NCBI RefSeq assembly: GCF_949987535.1
Contig: NC_080073.1
Location: 92,109,344-92,173,343 of the forward strand
Length of the DNA: 64,000 nt
Source: Balaenoptera acutorostrata
Lineage: Eukaryota; Chordata; Mammalia; Artiodactyla; Balaenopteridae
Direction: 5' to 3'
The notes under the pieces are model-generated. The model had not been told where the DNA came from and searched no databases. It saw only the letters and a list, made by a program, of their open reading frames with translations. Position numbers and translations under genes: made by a program. Positions 22,181 through 34,999 of the stretch are shown here, piece by piece. Positions within the stretch are counted from its first letter, which is position 1; every line of letters starts with the position of its first letter.

Positions 22181-24050
22181 GACTATTCATATTTTAAGGG
22201 GATTTTGAAAACCCAAAATATTGATCTTTGCCTAAATGAATGACATATTCCCGAGTTAAACCAAATATAATGAACAGAGTGCATGAAATATTTTATGTAT
22301 AAATACAGATTTGAGCTTTAATAAAGTTTTAAAACGGTATCTCCAGTTTGGGCATTCTTTTCTTATTTCACAACAACAAGTCTTATTAAGTTATGAAGCA
22401 CCTGGGGGAGAGGCTCCAGGAATTCCCCACATACTGATGATCTTGCACTGAGGATGTGATGGTACAGGGAAAGCCTGCCCAGAAGTGCTCCTTTATGTGC
22501 CCGAAGACCACAAAGCATTCACAATTATTACTAGCAATGCAGTTGATGAGGCCCAGGTGTTGGGTCCAGCGTTACATCAATAAAATCCATCATGCAAAAA
22601 TACCCAGGAACTAACAGATTTCATAAGAAACATTGCCCCTGGGAAATTATCCCTGTAAGCTGTAGTAGCCAGAATCCAGCAACGCCGAGACGGAGCGTTC
22701 TCAGTGAGGCTCTGTCTCTGTGTGCGCCATTTCTAAATGCCTCTTCTGGCATGTCTAGATTTGTCCTGCACTCTCTCCATATTAAAGTAATAATCCCTCT
22801 TCTAGGCTCTCAGCTTTGCAGCAACCCACTCAGCAGGCAAGCTGGGATACAGTAGGTCTCGCTTTTGCCCTGTGAAGGCAAAATCTCTAAGGAAGTGGGG
22901 CACGTAAATGTGATTCTCCAGAATACTGGGAGGAATATTGCATTTTAATAGTGTGTGTCTGCTCTGGGAGAAGAAGTGGTTCCAGATGATGCTGAGAAGT
23001 TTGTTGGGGCAGATCAGGCACAGTTCACCCTGTGGCCCCATTGGCCAGTCTTCCCTAGATGTCTCCCCTGCTCTTAGATATTCATGTCTGTGACTGCTTC
23101 AGGCTGCAAGTTAAGATCAGAAAAAGAGCAGGCTTTGCCACGTCTCCATACTGGGTCCCTGGAGCTAGCAATACAAGTTACACTTGACCTGTCACCTCTC
23201 CTGCAGGTCTTTTGCCAAAGAAAGTGAGATATGATCACGAACTCTGATGATCAAAGGGTCCCATGGAATCTAAGACTCGCAACCAGCAGCCTGCTTTGCC
23301 TGTTTTTGGAGCTGGTAGTGTCCTCAGTTCCTGATGTGTATAATTTGGCGTATTCTCGTGAATGAGATGAGTGGTGAAGTAGAGTCACTTGAACTCTGAG
23401 AACCTTTTGATATTTTCCGTGCATCTTCCAAGGTTTCATTTTGTGTTGGCCAAGAGTCCCACTTCTTTCCTGAAGAATGTCAGGGAGGAAGAGAATTTTG
23501 TCCCCTTCTCTGTGTTTGGCAGTGTGTCTTTGAGGCATCCAAGGGCCAAATTACCTGTCCTGTCCTCCTGCCTTGGCAGGGGAATGTGATGAATCCTATA
23601 ACCTTGCTCACAACTTAGCTGGATACTGTTTGCCTTGGATTTATGTGGACACAGGTGGTGCCTGAAGGGTCCAGGCCTTTATGGGGAACATCTGTTTCCA
23701 TTTCTTCTGCCTGCATTATCGCTGGGTATGACATATGTGGGGTGGGGCCTTAGGTTATATTTGCAAGATCAGCGAGGTGAAGAGCATTGAACATTAGGAT
23801 TTTATTACAGCTGAGCTGTCTTGGTCTTCTCAACAGCCCCACATGGTTCTTTAGCCTTTTTATGTCTCTTGTTAGGTGTTGTTAATACTGGTGACATGGG
23901 AGGAATTAGGAAGAAAAGGGCAGAAGATTCCTGGAGCTGACCCTACCTAAGAAATTTCCACCTCCAACTCCCCTATATACTAATAAATGTTTTATAATTT
24001 AACACACTCCAGTATAACACATAATAATTTTAATAAGAGGCATGTAAAAA
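22181..24050. other. Unique sequence
   Basis: No gene or repeat recognised in about 1.9 kb. The open frames at 22592-22855, 22802-23041 and 23251-23538 overlap or lie on opposite strands, with no splice support. Confidence 0.5.
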
Positions 24051-24054
24051 ATCA

Positions 24055-24180
24055 TTATTGTTCTTCCATCAAATATTAATTGAGGGCCTCCCATGCATAA
24101 TGTCCTCTGCAGACTCTTTGAACCATGGCCCTGGTCTCAATCCCTTTATTATATAAACAGAGTTAAAAAAAAAAAAAAAC
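24055..24180 (-). mobile_element. L2-like fragment and A-run
   Basis: ccatcaaatattaattgagg resembles the reversed L2 tail and is followed by a run of about 15 A at 24165-24179. Very short and old. Confidence 0.35.
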
Positions 24181-24189
24181 CAACTCACA

Positions 24190-24705
24190 TCCTTTTATAA
24201 ACCAAAACAGCCCTTTCCTATTTCCTGTCTTTCACATTCTTTTTGTAGCAAAGGTGAGAAGTAAAAGTAATTATCACCCACCGGGACCTTTTCTGCTGAG
24301 ACCGTAAGCTATATCCAAATCTTTAATGTGTAATTCTTATCACTCACATTTTTATTCTTGACCCAGATGGGATGCTGGTTCCATCCAGCATCAGTCTATT
24401 CATGAAAAGCTCTAAACACAAAATTATATCAAACATAATAATAGATAAGCAGCTTGACTGAATCTTATATTTGCAACTGAATATCGTAGCCCTATAATAC
24501 CTGTGAGCAGGGATAATACTGAAGGTATGTATCCTATTTAGCAGCCGAGCCCTGATCAATGGGAGTGGAGATTGGCTACAAACAACTGGTACAGCCTGAC
24601 CCATGCCACCTGCTGAAACTCACCCACGCGAGGGAGCATCTGGGGGTGGGGATGGAGGAGAGGGGGTCTTGCTGATGGCATAGAGCATAATTGAGGAAGG
24701 CCCTC
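24190..24705. other. Unique sequence
   Basis: No gene or repeat recognised. Confidence 0.5.
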
Positions 24706-25158
24706 TGTATGGGTTTCCTAGGGCTGCCCTAACAAATAACCACAAACTAGGTGCCTTACAACAACAGAAATTTATTCTCTCACAGTTCTGGAGGTTAAAG
24801 GCCCCAAATAAATGTGTCAACAGGTTCAGGCTCCTCTGAAGCCTCTAGGAAAGAATCTTTCCTTGCCTCTTCCAGCTTCTGGTGGTGCCTGGCATTCCCT
24901 GGCTTATAGCAGCATCACTCCAATCTCTGTCTTCACTGTCATGTGACCTTCTTCCCTGTGTGTCCAGTGTCCTCTCCTCTTCTTGTAGGGACATCAGTCA
25001 TTGGTGTTAGGGCTCACCCTAAATCTACAATGACTACATCTCAAAAATCTTTAACTAATTCCATCTGCCAAAGTCCTATAGCTCAGTAAGTTCACATTCT
25101 GAGGTTCCAAGTGGACAAGATTGGTGGGCTGCGGGGAGGCAACATGCAACCCACTACA
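24706..25158 (-). mobile_element. MLT1-type MaLR LTR
   Basis: Reverse-oriented solo LTR: left end tgtatgggtttcctagggct, then tttattctctcacagttctg, ccttgcctcttccagcttct, and right end cccactaca, the inverse of the tgtagtggg start. Flanks ccctc/ccgtc could be the remains of a 5-bp target duplication. Confidence 0.88.
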
Positions 25159-25424
25159 CCGTCACTCGCTTTCGGTGTTTCTTAGAATGATGTAAACAGC
25201 TGGAGTTTCTTGAATGGCAGGTGCAGATCTTTTCAGTGATTTTTCCCCCTGAACAATGTGGTGGAGAAGTGTTCATTTTTTAATTTTTATTTTGATTCGT
25301 CATCTATCTACTTATTTTTTCTCCACATAATGAAGACAAATGCAGAGATTTGAAACTCTTTCCACAGGGCTTAGAATTTAAGATGATAATTCTCTGATGA
25401 GTATTCAGACGTTTTTTCCTATTT

Positions 25425-25595
25425 ATTATTCTCACTTGATCCTCTCAGCAGCCCCGTGAAGGAGGTGGAGAGGATGTTAGTCCAGGTCTCAGCAAGCAGG
25501 ACCCCGAGGCTCCGCGGGGCCGGGTTTTGCCAGGGTTCCATCACTTAGTGGCCGATGGAGCGGGGACTGGGTCTTCCATGTCTAGGTTAGATTTC
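25425..25595 (-). mobile_element. MIR SINE fragment
   Basis: Reverse-oriented MIR: ttgatcctctcagcagcccc then tcacttagtggccgatggag, matching the core and tRNA-side order of MIR read backwards. Diverged. Confidence 0.6.
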
Positions 25596-25739
25596 CTCCC
25601 ATTGGGTCAAGAAACAGCTTGATTTTCACAATTTTTTCTTGTCACAGTACTCAGGGAAACCCCTTCCTCCGTATCCATTTCCATATTCAGATTTTAACTT
25701 GACTTTGAGGTTTAGGGATAAGTTAGTTTAGCCTTTATG

Positions 25740-25945
25740 GCTTTAGAGTCAGTCTGAGCAATGTTCTTGGCCAGGTTTTGCCAGCTGTTAAACGTCAGCT
25801 GAGTTATGTAACCTTTCTGGGTCTTGGCTTTCTCATCTAAATGGAGAGAACAGTAATGCCCTTGTAGGATTATCTTCCTACATGGAAAACGAACTTAATA
25901 CATTTAAGGCATCTAGCAAAGTGCCTCTGAAACAGCAGCCCCTTT
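25740..25945 (+). mobile_element. MIR SINE
   Basis: Forward MIR: tagagtcagtctgagc, gagttatgtaacctttctgg, and tctcatctaaatggagagaa are the usual landmarks, ending near catctagcaaagtgcctctg. Confidence 0.7.
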
Positions 25946-25984
25946 TTATAGTGTGTATTTTATTATAGCCCAGAAGAAAGAGTG

Positions 25985-26130
25985 GATAATCTGAAGAATC
26001 AGTGTTTGGGGTCTTTGGAACCAGCTGGATGTTCTTAGACATTTAAATATCAGGCATTCTATATCTCAGCTTTAGTATCTATAAAATGATGGGGGTCTCT
26101 AAATTCATCCAGTTCCATGATTTAGGGGCA
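25985..26130 (+). mobile_element. MIR-like fragment
   Basis: atctcagctttagtatctat and aaaatgatgggggtctctaa resemble the 3' part of a MIR family member. Low similarity. Confidence 0.4.
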
Positions 26131-27235
26131 GAAGACTGAGAGAGAGTAGCAAACAAAGAAGTCTCCAGTTTACCTAGTTAACTCAGAGCGATTTAAACTT
26201 CAAGTAAGGAACACTTATGAAACTTCTGAATATAGTGTGAGGGGCAGAGAATCTCTGCAAGAAGCCTAGAAAATTCTTGGTGCTGTTTCAGTGTGTCAGA
26301 TAAAGAAGTGACAGATGAGGCATTTCTTGCATATTTAAGATGGAGTAGGGGTTATTCTTTTTTAAAAAATAACATTTACTTTCCATTCTTTCAAAAGATA
26401 ATTACACCATAGTCACATGCCTCGAAGCACTTTGAAGACAACATGGGAATTGAAAGTTTTAGTGTTTCCAAAAGGATTTAGAAGCACAGAACGATGTCAG
26501 GCTCAGATCAAATAAAAATAATTTTTTAGGTCTCTGTTTATTAAAAATGTGTGTCTTGTTTTCAAGCATTTTCTTCCACAGCAGTTACACACCAGCAGAA
26601 CACAGTTTGAAGCTTTTTAACTAGTGGCTCTTGACAACTCCAAAGCCCTTTCCCTCCTGCCCAAATGTTGCTTTTTCATGAAGCTCCCCCCCAAGGAAGC
26701 AAACAAGCCAAAGGCAGATAGAGACAATCGGCCCCCCTCGTTCAAATGAACACGTTACGTTCTTTTGTCAGAAAATATAGAGACATTTGTGAGAAAGCTG
26801 ACTCGGAAACAAAATCTACATGGGGTCGCCCTGTCTGACCCTGCAATCTTTTATGGAGATGGTGGATGAGGATCTCACATGCTCTTTGCACAAAAATTAA
26901 TATACTTAAAGCAACATCTATAAGAAGTGGTTCCAAGTCCCAGTCCCACTGAAATCTCTTCATGTTCTCTTCTGAGTTGCCCATTGTTCTGGACTACTTT
27001 CCAGACTTCTTTCTTGTTTCAACACACTTTGTCTTTTGTCTGCCATCTTTCCCTTTAAAAATTCGAAGCGGAGTAATCTCATTCCTTTCCTAGACTTTGT
27101 TCTAATGTCTGTCAAGCGTTAGAACACAGTATCATCCTTTTATTATAAAGGAACCCTTGTTTGTTAATCCAACCCAGTATCGACAGGAAGCCAAAGATGA
27201 GCATGCCTTAATATCTTGCTGTTGTGTAAGAATTT
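26131..27235. other. Unique sequence
   Basis: About 1.1 kb with no recognisable element. The 80-codon minus-strand frame at 26742-26984 has no splice evidence. Confidence 0.5.
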
Positions 27236-27410
27236 GTATTATCTCCATAGCTCCGTTTAGTTAAGCATCTGTTGGTTACATCCATGTGCCAGCTCTGTGC
27301 TATTAACAGAACAATGAATAGATGTGGTCTCTACCTTCAAGTAGCTTTCAGTGTATGGGGGAGAAATGAAATTAAACATATGCTATCTAAGCAATGTGTT
27401 AGACAAAGTA
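27236..27410 (-). mobile_element. L2-like fragment
   Basis: catccatgtgccagctctgt followed by ctctaccttcaagtagcttt and cagtgtatgggggaga parallels the fragment at 2.8 kb. Old and diverged. Confidence 0.45.
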
Positions 27411-27956
27411 TCTACTGGGAGGAGTTTTATCCAAGATCAATTCAACACAGTGTGTTAAAACTCTGTTCTCTCTGTTTTCCTTGTTCACAAAATAAGTCAT
27501 TGTGATTAGGCTAGAAGATCATTATTCCATTTTGGTTGAGTGATAAAGCCTAATTTGGTCTCCTCACAGTCTAGTTCGATTTTTCTGTGGTGGTGACATT
27601 CAATGTCCTGTAGGGAAATTGGGAAGGGGAGGGGCAAGCGGAATGGTCTAAAGAACAGGAATGAAAATTGGAGCACAATGTCCAACTTTCCTGTATTTTT
27701 CCAGTCTAGGGAGTGGAAAGAGCAAATCAAGTCTCCACAAATGCACAATTTCTCAGAGCAGGCTCATTGCCAGCTTCAATTTTGAAAGTTCAATCAAGAA
27801 AATCTCTTCTTAACCTCCTCATTTTCACTATGATTAGATTCTATAGTTCCATGATGGGTGAAATGTTCTCCAAATTTCAGTCACGTGCCATGGGGCAGAG
27901 GTCGGGAGTCATCCTTGGAGAAGATGCTCTTTCTAAACGCCCCACCATTCATTTTC
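27411..27956. other. Unique sequence
   Basis: No gene or repeat recognised. Overlapping open frames here have no support. Confidence 0.5.
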
Positions 27957-28331
27957 AGGCATACCTTGTTTTATTGTGCTTTGCTTCATGGTGCTATACA
28001 CATACTGCATTTTTTACAAATTGAAGGTTGCATCGAGCACTATAGGCACCATTTTTCCAATAGCATTTGCTCACTTTGTGTGTCTGTGTCACATTTTGGT
28101 AATTCATGCAATATTTCAAACCTTCCACTAGCAAAAAGATTACAGCTCGCTGAAGGCTCAGATGGTGGTTAGAATTTTTTAGGAATAAAGTATTTTTAAA
28201 TTAAAGTATGTATGTTGGTTTTTTTTTAAACATAAGGCTACGGCACACATAATAGACTATAGTATAGTGTAAACATAAATGTTATAGGCACTGAGAAACC
28301 AAAAAATTACAATATCTCCGAGGTAGGCATG
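27957..28331 (+). mobile_element. Tigger1-like DNA transposon remnant (copy 2)
   Basis: Second copy of the element at 4540: left end caggcataccttgttttatt, interior caccatttttccaatagcat and ctcgctgaaggctcag, right end ctccgaggtaggcatgta. Compared with copy 1 it lacks two internal blocks. The shared peptide in open frames of both loci comes from this element. Confidence 0.85.
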
Positions 28332-29861
28332 TACACATTCACAAAGGGAAAATGACATCTTAAAGGCAAGAATCCTCTTTCTATGTTATATCTGTTCATT
28401 GTCAGGCAGTGAGCAAAGAAGCATACATACAAAGATGGCATTTTAGTCGCTGTCTTCTCACAAGATGTAGCGTAACTCAGTAGCCATCCTCCAGTGTGTC
28501 TCAAAAACCTTAGTTTACTTATACTTAATTACTTCAGAAGTATAAATGTACTACCTTATGATAATCTTTTGAAATATTAATTACTTATGTTCCTTTATAT
28601 GTATGCAATTTCGTGAATCTTGAATAATCTTTTCATGTTATGTTTTTAACCGGTGTGTACCATCTTCAGTAAGAGGAACTGGAAAAAGATTAAAATGCAA
28701 AAAAATTATAAAAATTTGCAATACTGCGTAAGTGAAAAGAAAGGTAACCATAAATATTACAAAGAGTGTTCTTTGTAAGTTTGTAGGACTTTTGCTTCTG
28801 AAGTTAATAAAGCTTAAAAAAAGCTTAAAAAAGACTACCATGCCTGCTCCTAAAAATCAGTCAACTCGTTCACACACAGATTGCACAACTGAAAATTCTG
28901 TACAACCGGCAACACATTTTTCATTTCAGACGGAGACCACAGAATTTGGCTAATTCTGGAGGTCAGTTGGAGCTTTTCTTGGAGATTGGGGCAGGGGAAG
29001 GCAGTAGTGCCAAACTCCTCAATTCTTCTGACGTAGCACCTATTCAATACTTAGAATACAACCTAGACTGGGTCGCTGCTAAGTTTTCATTTTAGACAAA
29101 AATGGATATAAAATATTAGGCGATAGCCAATCTTATGCTTCCCTCTAGAAATGAAGGAGTTACATTCTCCTGTCCTGTCTGACATTTGGTTTACAGAGGG
29201 CGGTGAACAGCTCAGGAGTAAGGTATTTGGCTAAGAGGCGGCGCTGTGTATCTATAGAACAGATTAAAGTGTATTCTTGTTCTGCTTGCTTTGAGAACAA
29301 ATATTTTCCCTGAAGTTAAGTCTGTCTGGCTGGATGTGCAAGGTGGGCATGGGAAGTGGGTCACCTTGCCTGGTTCTGTCCATCAGAAGCCCTGCCCTCT
29401 AGGAAGCCTGGTCGTGGGAGAGCCACGGCTACCCTTCAGCCTGTCCTTGTGTCCTCCGTCATCCCCTCCATCAGCATGAATACTCAAGTCCTCCTACAAT
29501 CCTCTCTCAGCGGATTTTCAGTGGGAATTACCTATTCACAGACCCACCGTGTATACCTGCTGCTTTGCTCAGTTCTGAATCTGGGTTCAACCAGGTATTA
29601 GGTGTATATTTACCAACACGATCCTGGTACAAAGCTGGTACAACAAAGTGCAATGGTTTCGTGATGTGTAATGCCCTCGTCTTATTGGTAAATTCTATTT
29701 AGTGTTATGCACTGTAATCTGGGCTTGCCATTGGATTTTACTGGCCTTGACACAATTGAAAGAAATGGATTCAAACCTTGACACACCATTTATGAAATTA
29801 TGCTGCCCTTTGAGCTCTACTTTACCTCCCATATTTTACCATGAAACAGTATCCTTTTTAA
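28332..29861. other. Unique sequence
   Basis: About 1.5 kb without recognised repeats or genes. Base composition rises in GC around 29340-29480. Confidence 0.5.
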
Positions 29862-30160
29862 AAAAAAAAATTATTTATTTATTTATTTATTTGTTTATGG
29901 CTGTGTTGGGTCTTAGTTTCTGTGCGAGGGCTTTCTCTAGTTGCGGCAAGCGGGGGCCACTCTTCATCGCGGTGCGCGGGCCTCTCACTATCGTGGCCTC
30001 TCCCGTTGCGGAGCACAGGCTCCAGACGCGCAGGCTCAGTAATTGTGGCTCACGGGCTTAGTTGCTCCGCGGCATGTGGGATCTTCCCAGACCAGGTCTT
30101 GAACCCGTGTCCCCTGCATTAGCAGGCAGATTCTCAACCACTGCGCCACCAGGGAAGCCT
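29862..30160 (-). mobile_element. CHR SINE, short (central-deletion) form
   Basis: Reverse copy with (TTTA)n at left and gccaccagggaagcct at right. Short-form centre with ctcactatcgtggcctctcc. Flanking duplication is imperfect: cagtatccttttta before, cagtatcccttttaa after. Confidence 0.93.
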
Positions 30161-30175
30161 CCAGTATCCCTTTTA

Positions 30176-30645
30176 AGCATCACATGATACAGACTTGAGT
30201 ATGATTTGTTGTGAAAGGAATTCCTTGAAGTGCCAGCACCTCTGATTTTTGGCTCCACGTAAGGATGCCCCTTCTAAAAATCATTCAGAATTGGAATAGA
30301 CTGCCTGATAGGTGGTGAGCACCCCGTCACTGGAAGTGTTCAAGGAGAGACTAGATGACCATCTGCCAAGAACGCAGTGGATAGAATCCCTGTGTTGGAT
30401 GGAATACAATACTCTCTCAAATCACCTCCCAGTTTAAGGGGCTGTGGTTGTATTAAGTCTGGCTTTTGTAAGGTTGTAATGATTCGGATTATGGAAGCTC
30501 ACTCTTCACTTTCAGCTTTTCTTCTTGTAGTCAGCGCTCTCCCTTCTGCAATTTTAAAATGTGCATTTGCCCAGGTCACAGCAATCTTGATGCTGTCTGA
30601 CCCCTTTATAGCAACAGTAACAGAAATCTGTGATGACTAGACCCA
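30176..30645. other. Unique sequence
   Basis: No gene or repeat recognised. The 87-codon open frame at 30377-30640 has no splice support. Confidence 0.5.
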
Positions 30646-30649
30646 GGGG

Positions 30650-30920
30650 GAGCAGTGAGGTTCTGAGGCTCAAGTCCAGAGCCAGGCTGCCGAGCTCTGC
30701 CACTGGCTGGCGGTTTGACACGAGCAAGGTTCATGCATCCCAAACCTCAGGTTACCCGCCTGCCAAATTCAAAGCATAACGAGTACCTACCTGATAGGGC
30801 TGCTGGAAGGACTAAATAAGAAAATAACTGTAAAGTGTTTAGTGTAAGGCATGATACTTTAGGGAATATAATGATAAATATTCAATACCTGTTGGTTGTG
30901 GTAGTTTTTACTATTCACCC
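30650..30920 (+). mobile_element. MIR SINE
   Basis: Near full length forward MIR: agtccagagccaggctgccg, ctctgccactggctgg, acctgatagggctgctggaa, ggactaaataagaaaataac. Old and diverged. Confidence 0.8.
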
Positions 30921-33511
30921 GGGTTGTCTGTTTTCAATTAGTCAGCGAATCTGTCACTTGCCCGCCACAGATGGATGATGGATTTGATTTTGAGAGCTTT
31001 GTTAATTCTTGGCCTTTTTAAAAGGATGCATACATATAATCATTATTGCTATGTATGTCCTTTCACCTATCTGTACTTTAATTCTATAATTCTATGAATC
31101 AAGTTATTTTAAAGAACGGCTTTACATAAAGTTTGAATTATTCCTTTTTTAAGAGTATAGTTAATTTAAAATTCTTTAAAAAGTCCATAATTACGAAGTA
31201 CCTCCCTAAATTCCAATCCCACTTTTAAAAGCCCGCGTTACCTGCAGTCTACCGCGGTTACCATTGTCATCATGGAAGCTTGTTATATTTATCTGACAAA
31301 GAATATTTGGATTTAAAAATTTTTCAGATTTTTGTTTTGTTTACAGAGCGCTGATTCATACAAAAGTGGTCGCTCCAGTTTAACGTATGAATTATGCTTG
31401 CATGTGCGGCTTTCCTTTCCCATTGAAACAGAAATGATCCCTGTGAGTGAAAAGCAAAGATAAGCTGAGAATAGAGTTGCAATCTTAGTTTGTGCAGGTG
31501 CTGTTTTGTTAACATCCTGGTGCATGGGCATTGTATTTTTTTGCACACACAGTAATAGACAACTTTTTTTTTTTTAGAACATGCATTACAATGTTCAGCT
31601 TATTACAAGTCATGACAAAGCCCCGTTGGAACCAAAGAGAGGACTTATGCTCTTTATGTACTGAGAAGCGGTTCCCATTGTAACTCAAAGAATTTTAGTT
31701 CTGGAAATATCAACCTGCAATTTGCTTTGTGGGTTGTTTACAGACCAGCTACTTTCTGCCTTCCATTTCTTACGTGCCGTATTGAGAACAGTCGTATGCT
31801 TTGAGGTTAGTCTTCTCAAACGTGTTTTAAGATGATAAAAACCACACCAGGCTCAAGTGGACCTTTATGTCACAAAACTCTGCCCCTTATTTCTCTCTCC
31901 GTCTTTTCCTCTATTCAGAGCTAAAACAAACCACTTCATAAGAACCTCATAAATTTTTCCTTCTGTGCACATTAGTTAAAAGACCCTCCTGTGCGGTGAC
32001 TTCCGCTCTGTGGGGACACTGTCATAAGCTGCTTGTTGGGAGATCAAAGTGGAAATCTTCTGGTGGCAGGACGCCTGATGTGTCCCTGTAACGCATCCAG
32101 GGGGCCTTCCGCATGTATGTACTCACCTTCAAAAGGCTAAGGGGACAGGGCATGTCATCACCATCCATAATACATTCAAATTTCAATACAGTTTATAGAA
32201 TCAAAAATAATTATACCTTCAACAGATAAGTGGCTTAGGAGCTTTCTCTGGGGCCACTTCCATATTAGAAACTGTCAGCCTTTTTTTTTGGTGTGGAATA
32301 ATTCATTCTCTTTTCCTCCAATCAAAAATTTTCTAACATATATTGTGAAGACAGCTTCCTGACCCTTTAAAATATTAGCTACAGAGAGGGTTTGTGTTTG
32401 CTATTCTATGCTCCAGTAGAGCAGGCAAGAGAGTGTTTAAGAAATAGGAAAACGTTGAATACTGTATATGCAGTCCTATTCTGGGTTTCTTGGTCTTCTC
32501 CCTTTTAGGGGGGTGTGGTCTCGTCCTCAACTGAACTGTTCCCTACCTATTAACTTTGGGCAACAGCTTAGTTTCCTTCCAAGACCATTCGTCAATAACA
32601 ACTTACTTCCTTTACCAAATCATCCTTGCTGAGAATCCAGTCAATGGTATAATAGCTTTTGAAGGGGGAAGAAACATTAAGAAATCATTTTAGTTAAGTG
32701 GTGGCCTTCACATTTTACAGACTAGGAATCTGAAATTCATCCAATATTATTCATTTACTAAGTGCTATATTTTATGTAATCTCTAACACCGAAGATTATA
32801 AACTATACCATTTCTTTATGTACCAACAAGACAAAAAGAAGCATTACCACTTTAAATTATGAATTCATTTTGACAGTAAGACACATCCTGATTTCAGAGA
32901 GATTATTAGTGTAAGACTACCCCATTAATACAAACATACCTCTCATTCATGAAATATATAACTTGCACCCGTGTCTTTCATAAACTAAACAAATATTGTG
33001 AAGAATAGGCACATACATTCTCGTAAGGGGAAATCAGGATCGCTGCTGAGATGGGCCACCGGAAGGGAAATGGAAGATGGGCATGCACCAAGCTTTAAGA
33101 CATTCTTTGGCCAGAGGCTGTCCTAGAATTACAAACATATTACTTGAGCCTACACTCGGCACACATATCCAATATCCTATTCCCATTACAGTTCCTCCTT
33201 CTCTTCAGTTTCTGCTGCTTTTTTTTTTTTACAGGGCACCCCCTAAATGACAGTGATTGTCCAAAGTTCTTAAATTTCACGAGATTGACGTTAGGGCGAC
33301 ACTCCAGGTGGCTGTTCCCCGGCCTCGGAGAGAGGAGTGCATCTGGGAGCTACCTCTCTTGCCTGCTCAGTGATTGACTTCTCTACCAAACCATCTCTGG
33401 GGCTTGGGAGATTGACTTAGCTTCTTCACCCGGAATAGCTGGGATCCTTGGGCTAAGAACAGCAGACAGTTGTTAGAAATAAAGGAGGATGAGAACTTCA
33501 AGACCAGTGAT
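30921..33511. other. Long unique stretch
   Basis: About 2.6 kb free of recognisable transposons. The part near 31570-32130 keeps several CpGs in moderate-AT DNA. No coding exon stands out; the minus-strand frames at 31313-31548 are two readings of the same region. Confidence 0.5.
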
Positions 33512-33524
33512 GCGGTGTTTGTTT

Positions 33525-33834
33525 GTTTGTTTTAATTTTAATTTTATTTATTTATTTATTTATTTATTTATGGCTGTGTTGGGTCTTCGTTTCTGTGCGA
33601 GGGCTTTCTCTAGTTGCGGCGAGCGGGGGCCACTCTTCATCGCGGTGCGCGGGCCTCTCACTATCGCGGCCTCTCTTGTTGCGGAGCACAGGCTCCAGAC
33701 GCGCAGGCTCAGTAATTGTGGCTCACGGGCCCAGTTGCTCCGCGGCATGTGGGATCTTCCCAGACCAGGGCTCGAACCCGTGTCCCCTGCATTGGCAGGC
33801 AGATTCCCAAGCACTGCGCCACCAGGGAAGCCCC
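33525..33834 (-). mobile_element. CHR SINE, short (central-deletion) form
   Basis: Reverse copy with a long (TTTA)n tail and well-preserved body, ending gccaccagggaagcccc. Flanked by gcggtgtttgttt at left and gcggcgtttgttt at right (12 of 13 match). It accounts for the long open frames of 127-139 codons here. Confidence 0.94.
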
Positions 33835-33847
33835 GCGGCGTTTGTTT

Positions 33848-34995
33848 TGAAGTGTCTGCTAGTGAATGGCAAAGGCTATCACTGTGAAATAAAAACATTA
33901 CAATAATTTGCACTTGACGCTTCCTTGGTAGGACACATGTCTGTAGGTACAACCTTTGAGGAAATCTGGTATTTGTCATTCAAGTTCTATTTGCTGACTT
34001 GCTTTAAACATTGACTTTCCTTATATAGATGATTACTTTCTCCAAAGATGAAATGTAACACTTCAGTCTCCAATGACAAGGAAAGACATAGTAAGTGTAT
34101 CAACAAAAGCCTCAGAAATCATCATCGTTTAGTTAATGTCTTGCTTTTGTTACTCAATATTTTTCATTCTATTCAAAATACCACAAAATTAAGATAATAG
34201 CTTCACGAAACTGATTCAGAGATATTAATTACTTCGTAGCTTGTTTCCAGACTTATTACAATTCATTACTTTCTCCTGATGTGGTAAATGTTGTCATACT
34301 TTGGAGCTGGTATGCTGTGCCACTATCAATTTTTATAAGGCTCCACTTACATGATTCTATCACTTTGATTTTTTAAATGTCTTCATTTATTTCCTGGAAG
34401 TTACTGAGCTGACATAAAAAAGCCATTCTCTAATGGGAGTGAATTTTCATAAGCTATTTCCATCAAATCTCATCCTCAGATGCTGCATTTGGCCCTGTGT
34501 CAGGCATTAAATTTCCTTTGTTGCATTGTCTTTCTAAGTGTTTATAGGTAACCATGTGCCAATTAAGGGTCTAATAAATGTATGTTGTTTATATTGGTCA
34601 TATATTACATATTGTAATATAGGATGCATATTATTGATTGTTTTTATAAATGGTTTCCAGCCTATATTTTAGTAAATAGAAGTAAGTGTTTTTAAGCTAA
34701 ATCTATCCATCACAAAACAAAAGGAAGAAATTGATGGTTTTCTTGTTACACTCTGTGGCAGACAATCACTGTATAATTTCTATCAAAAATTCCCTTTGGT
34801 GATGGAATTTAATCTATCAGGTTACCACAGTCTTGTCAGCTTCCTTCTTGCATTTGAGTTAGATTATCTGGTACTAATTACTTGTCTGTTGGCTCTCAGG
34901 TCCATTCCCATGCATCTGTGTTCTTCTCTTTTAAACAGGTTGGAAGTCTGCAAACTTAATTTAACAGACACCCTTGCCAAGTGGCTTCCTTATAT
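33848..34995. other. Unique AT-rich sequence, conserved-element candidate
   Basis: No transposon recognised in about 1.1 kb. The core at about 34090-34560 is AT-rich with many homeodomain-type TAAT/ATTA motifs. Confidence 0.45.
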
Positions 34996-34999
34996 TCTT

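Noticed and set aside
33489..33979. Open frames of 127-139 codons on both strands, with relatives at about 9.8, 29.9, 39.0, 45.0, 47.2, 49.0, 53.8, 54.8 and 57.8 kb
   Set aside because: All encode the same peptide family because they translate CHR SINE copies; each lies inside target duplications, so they are not genes.
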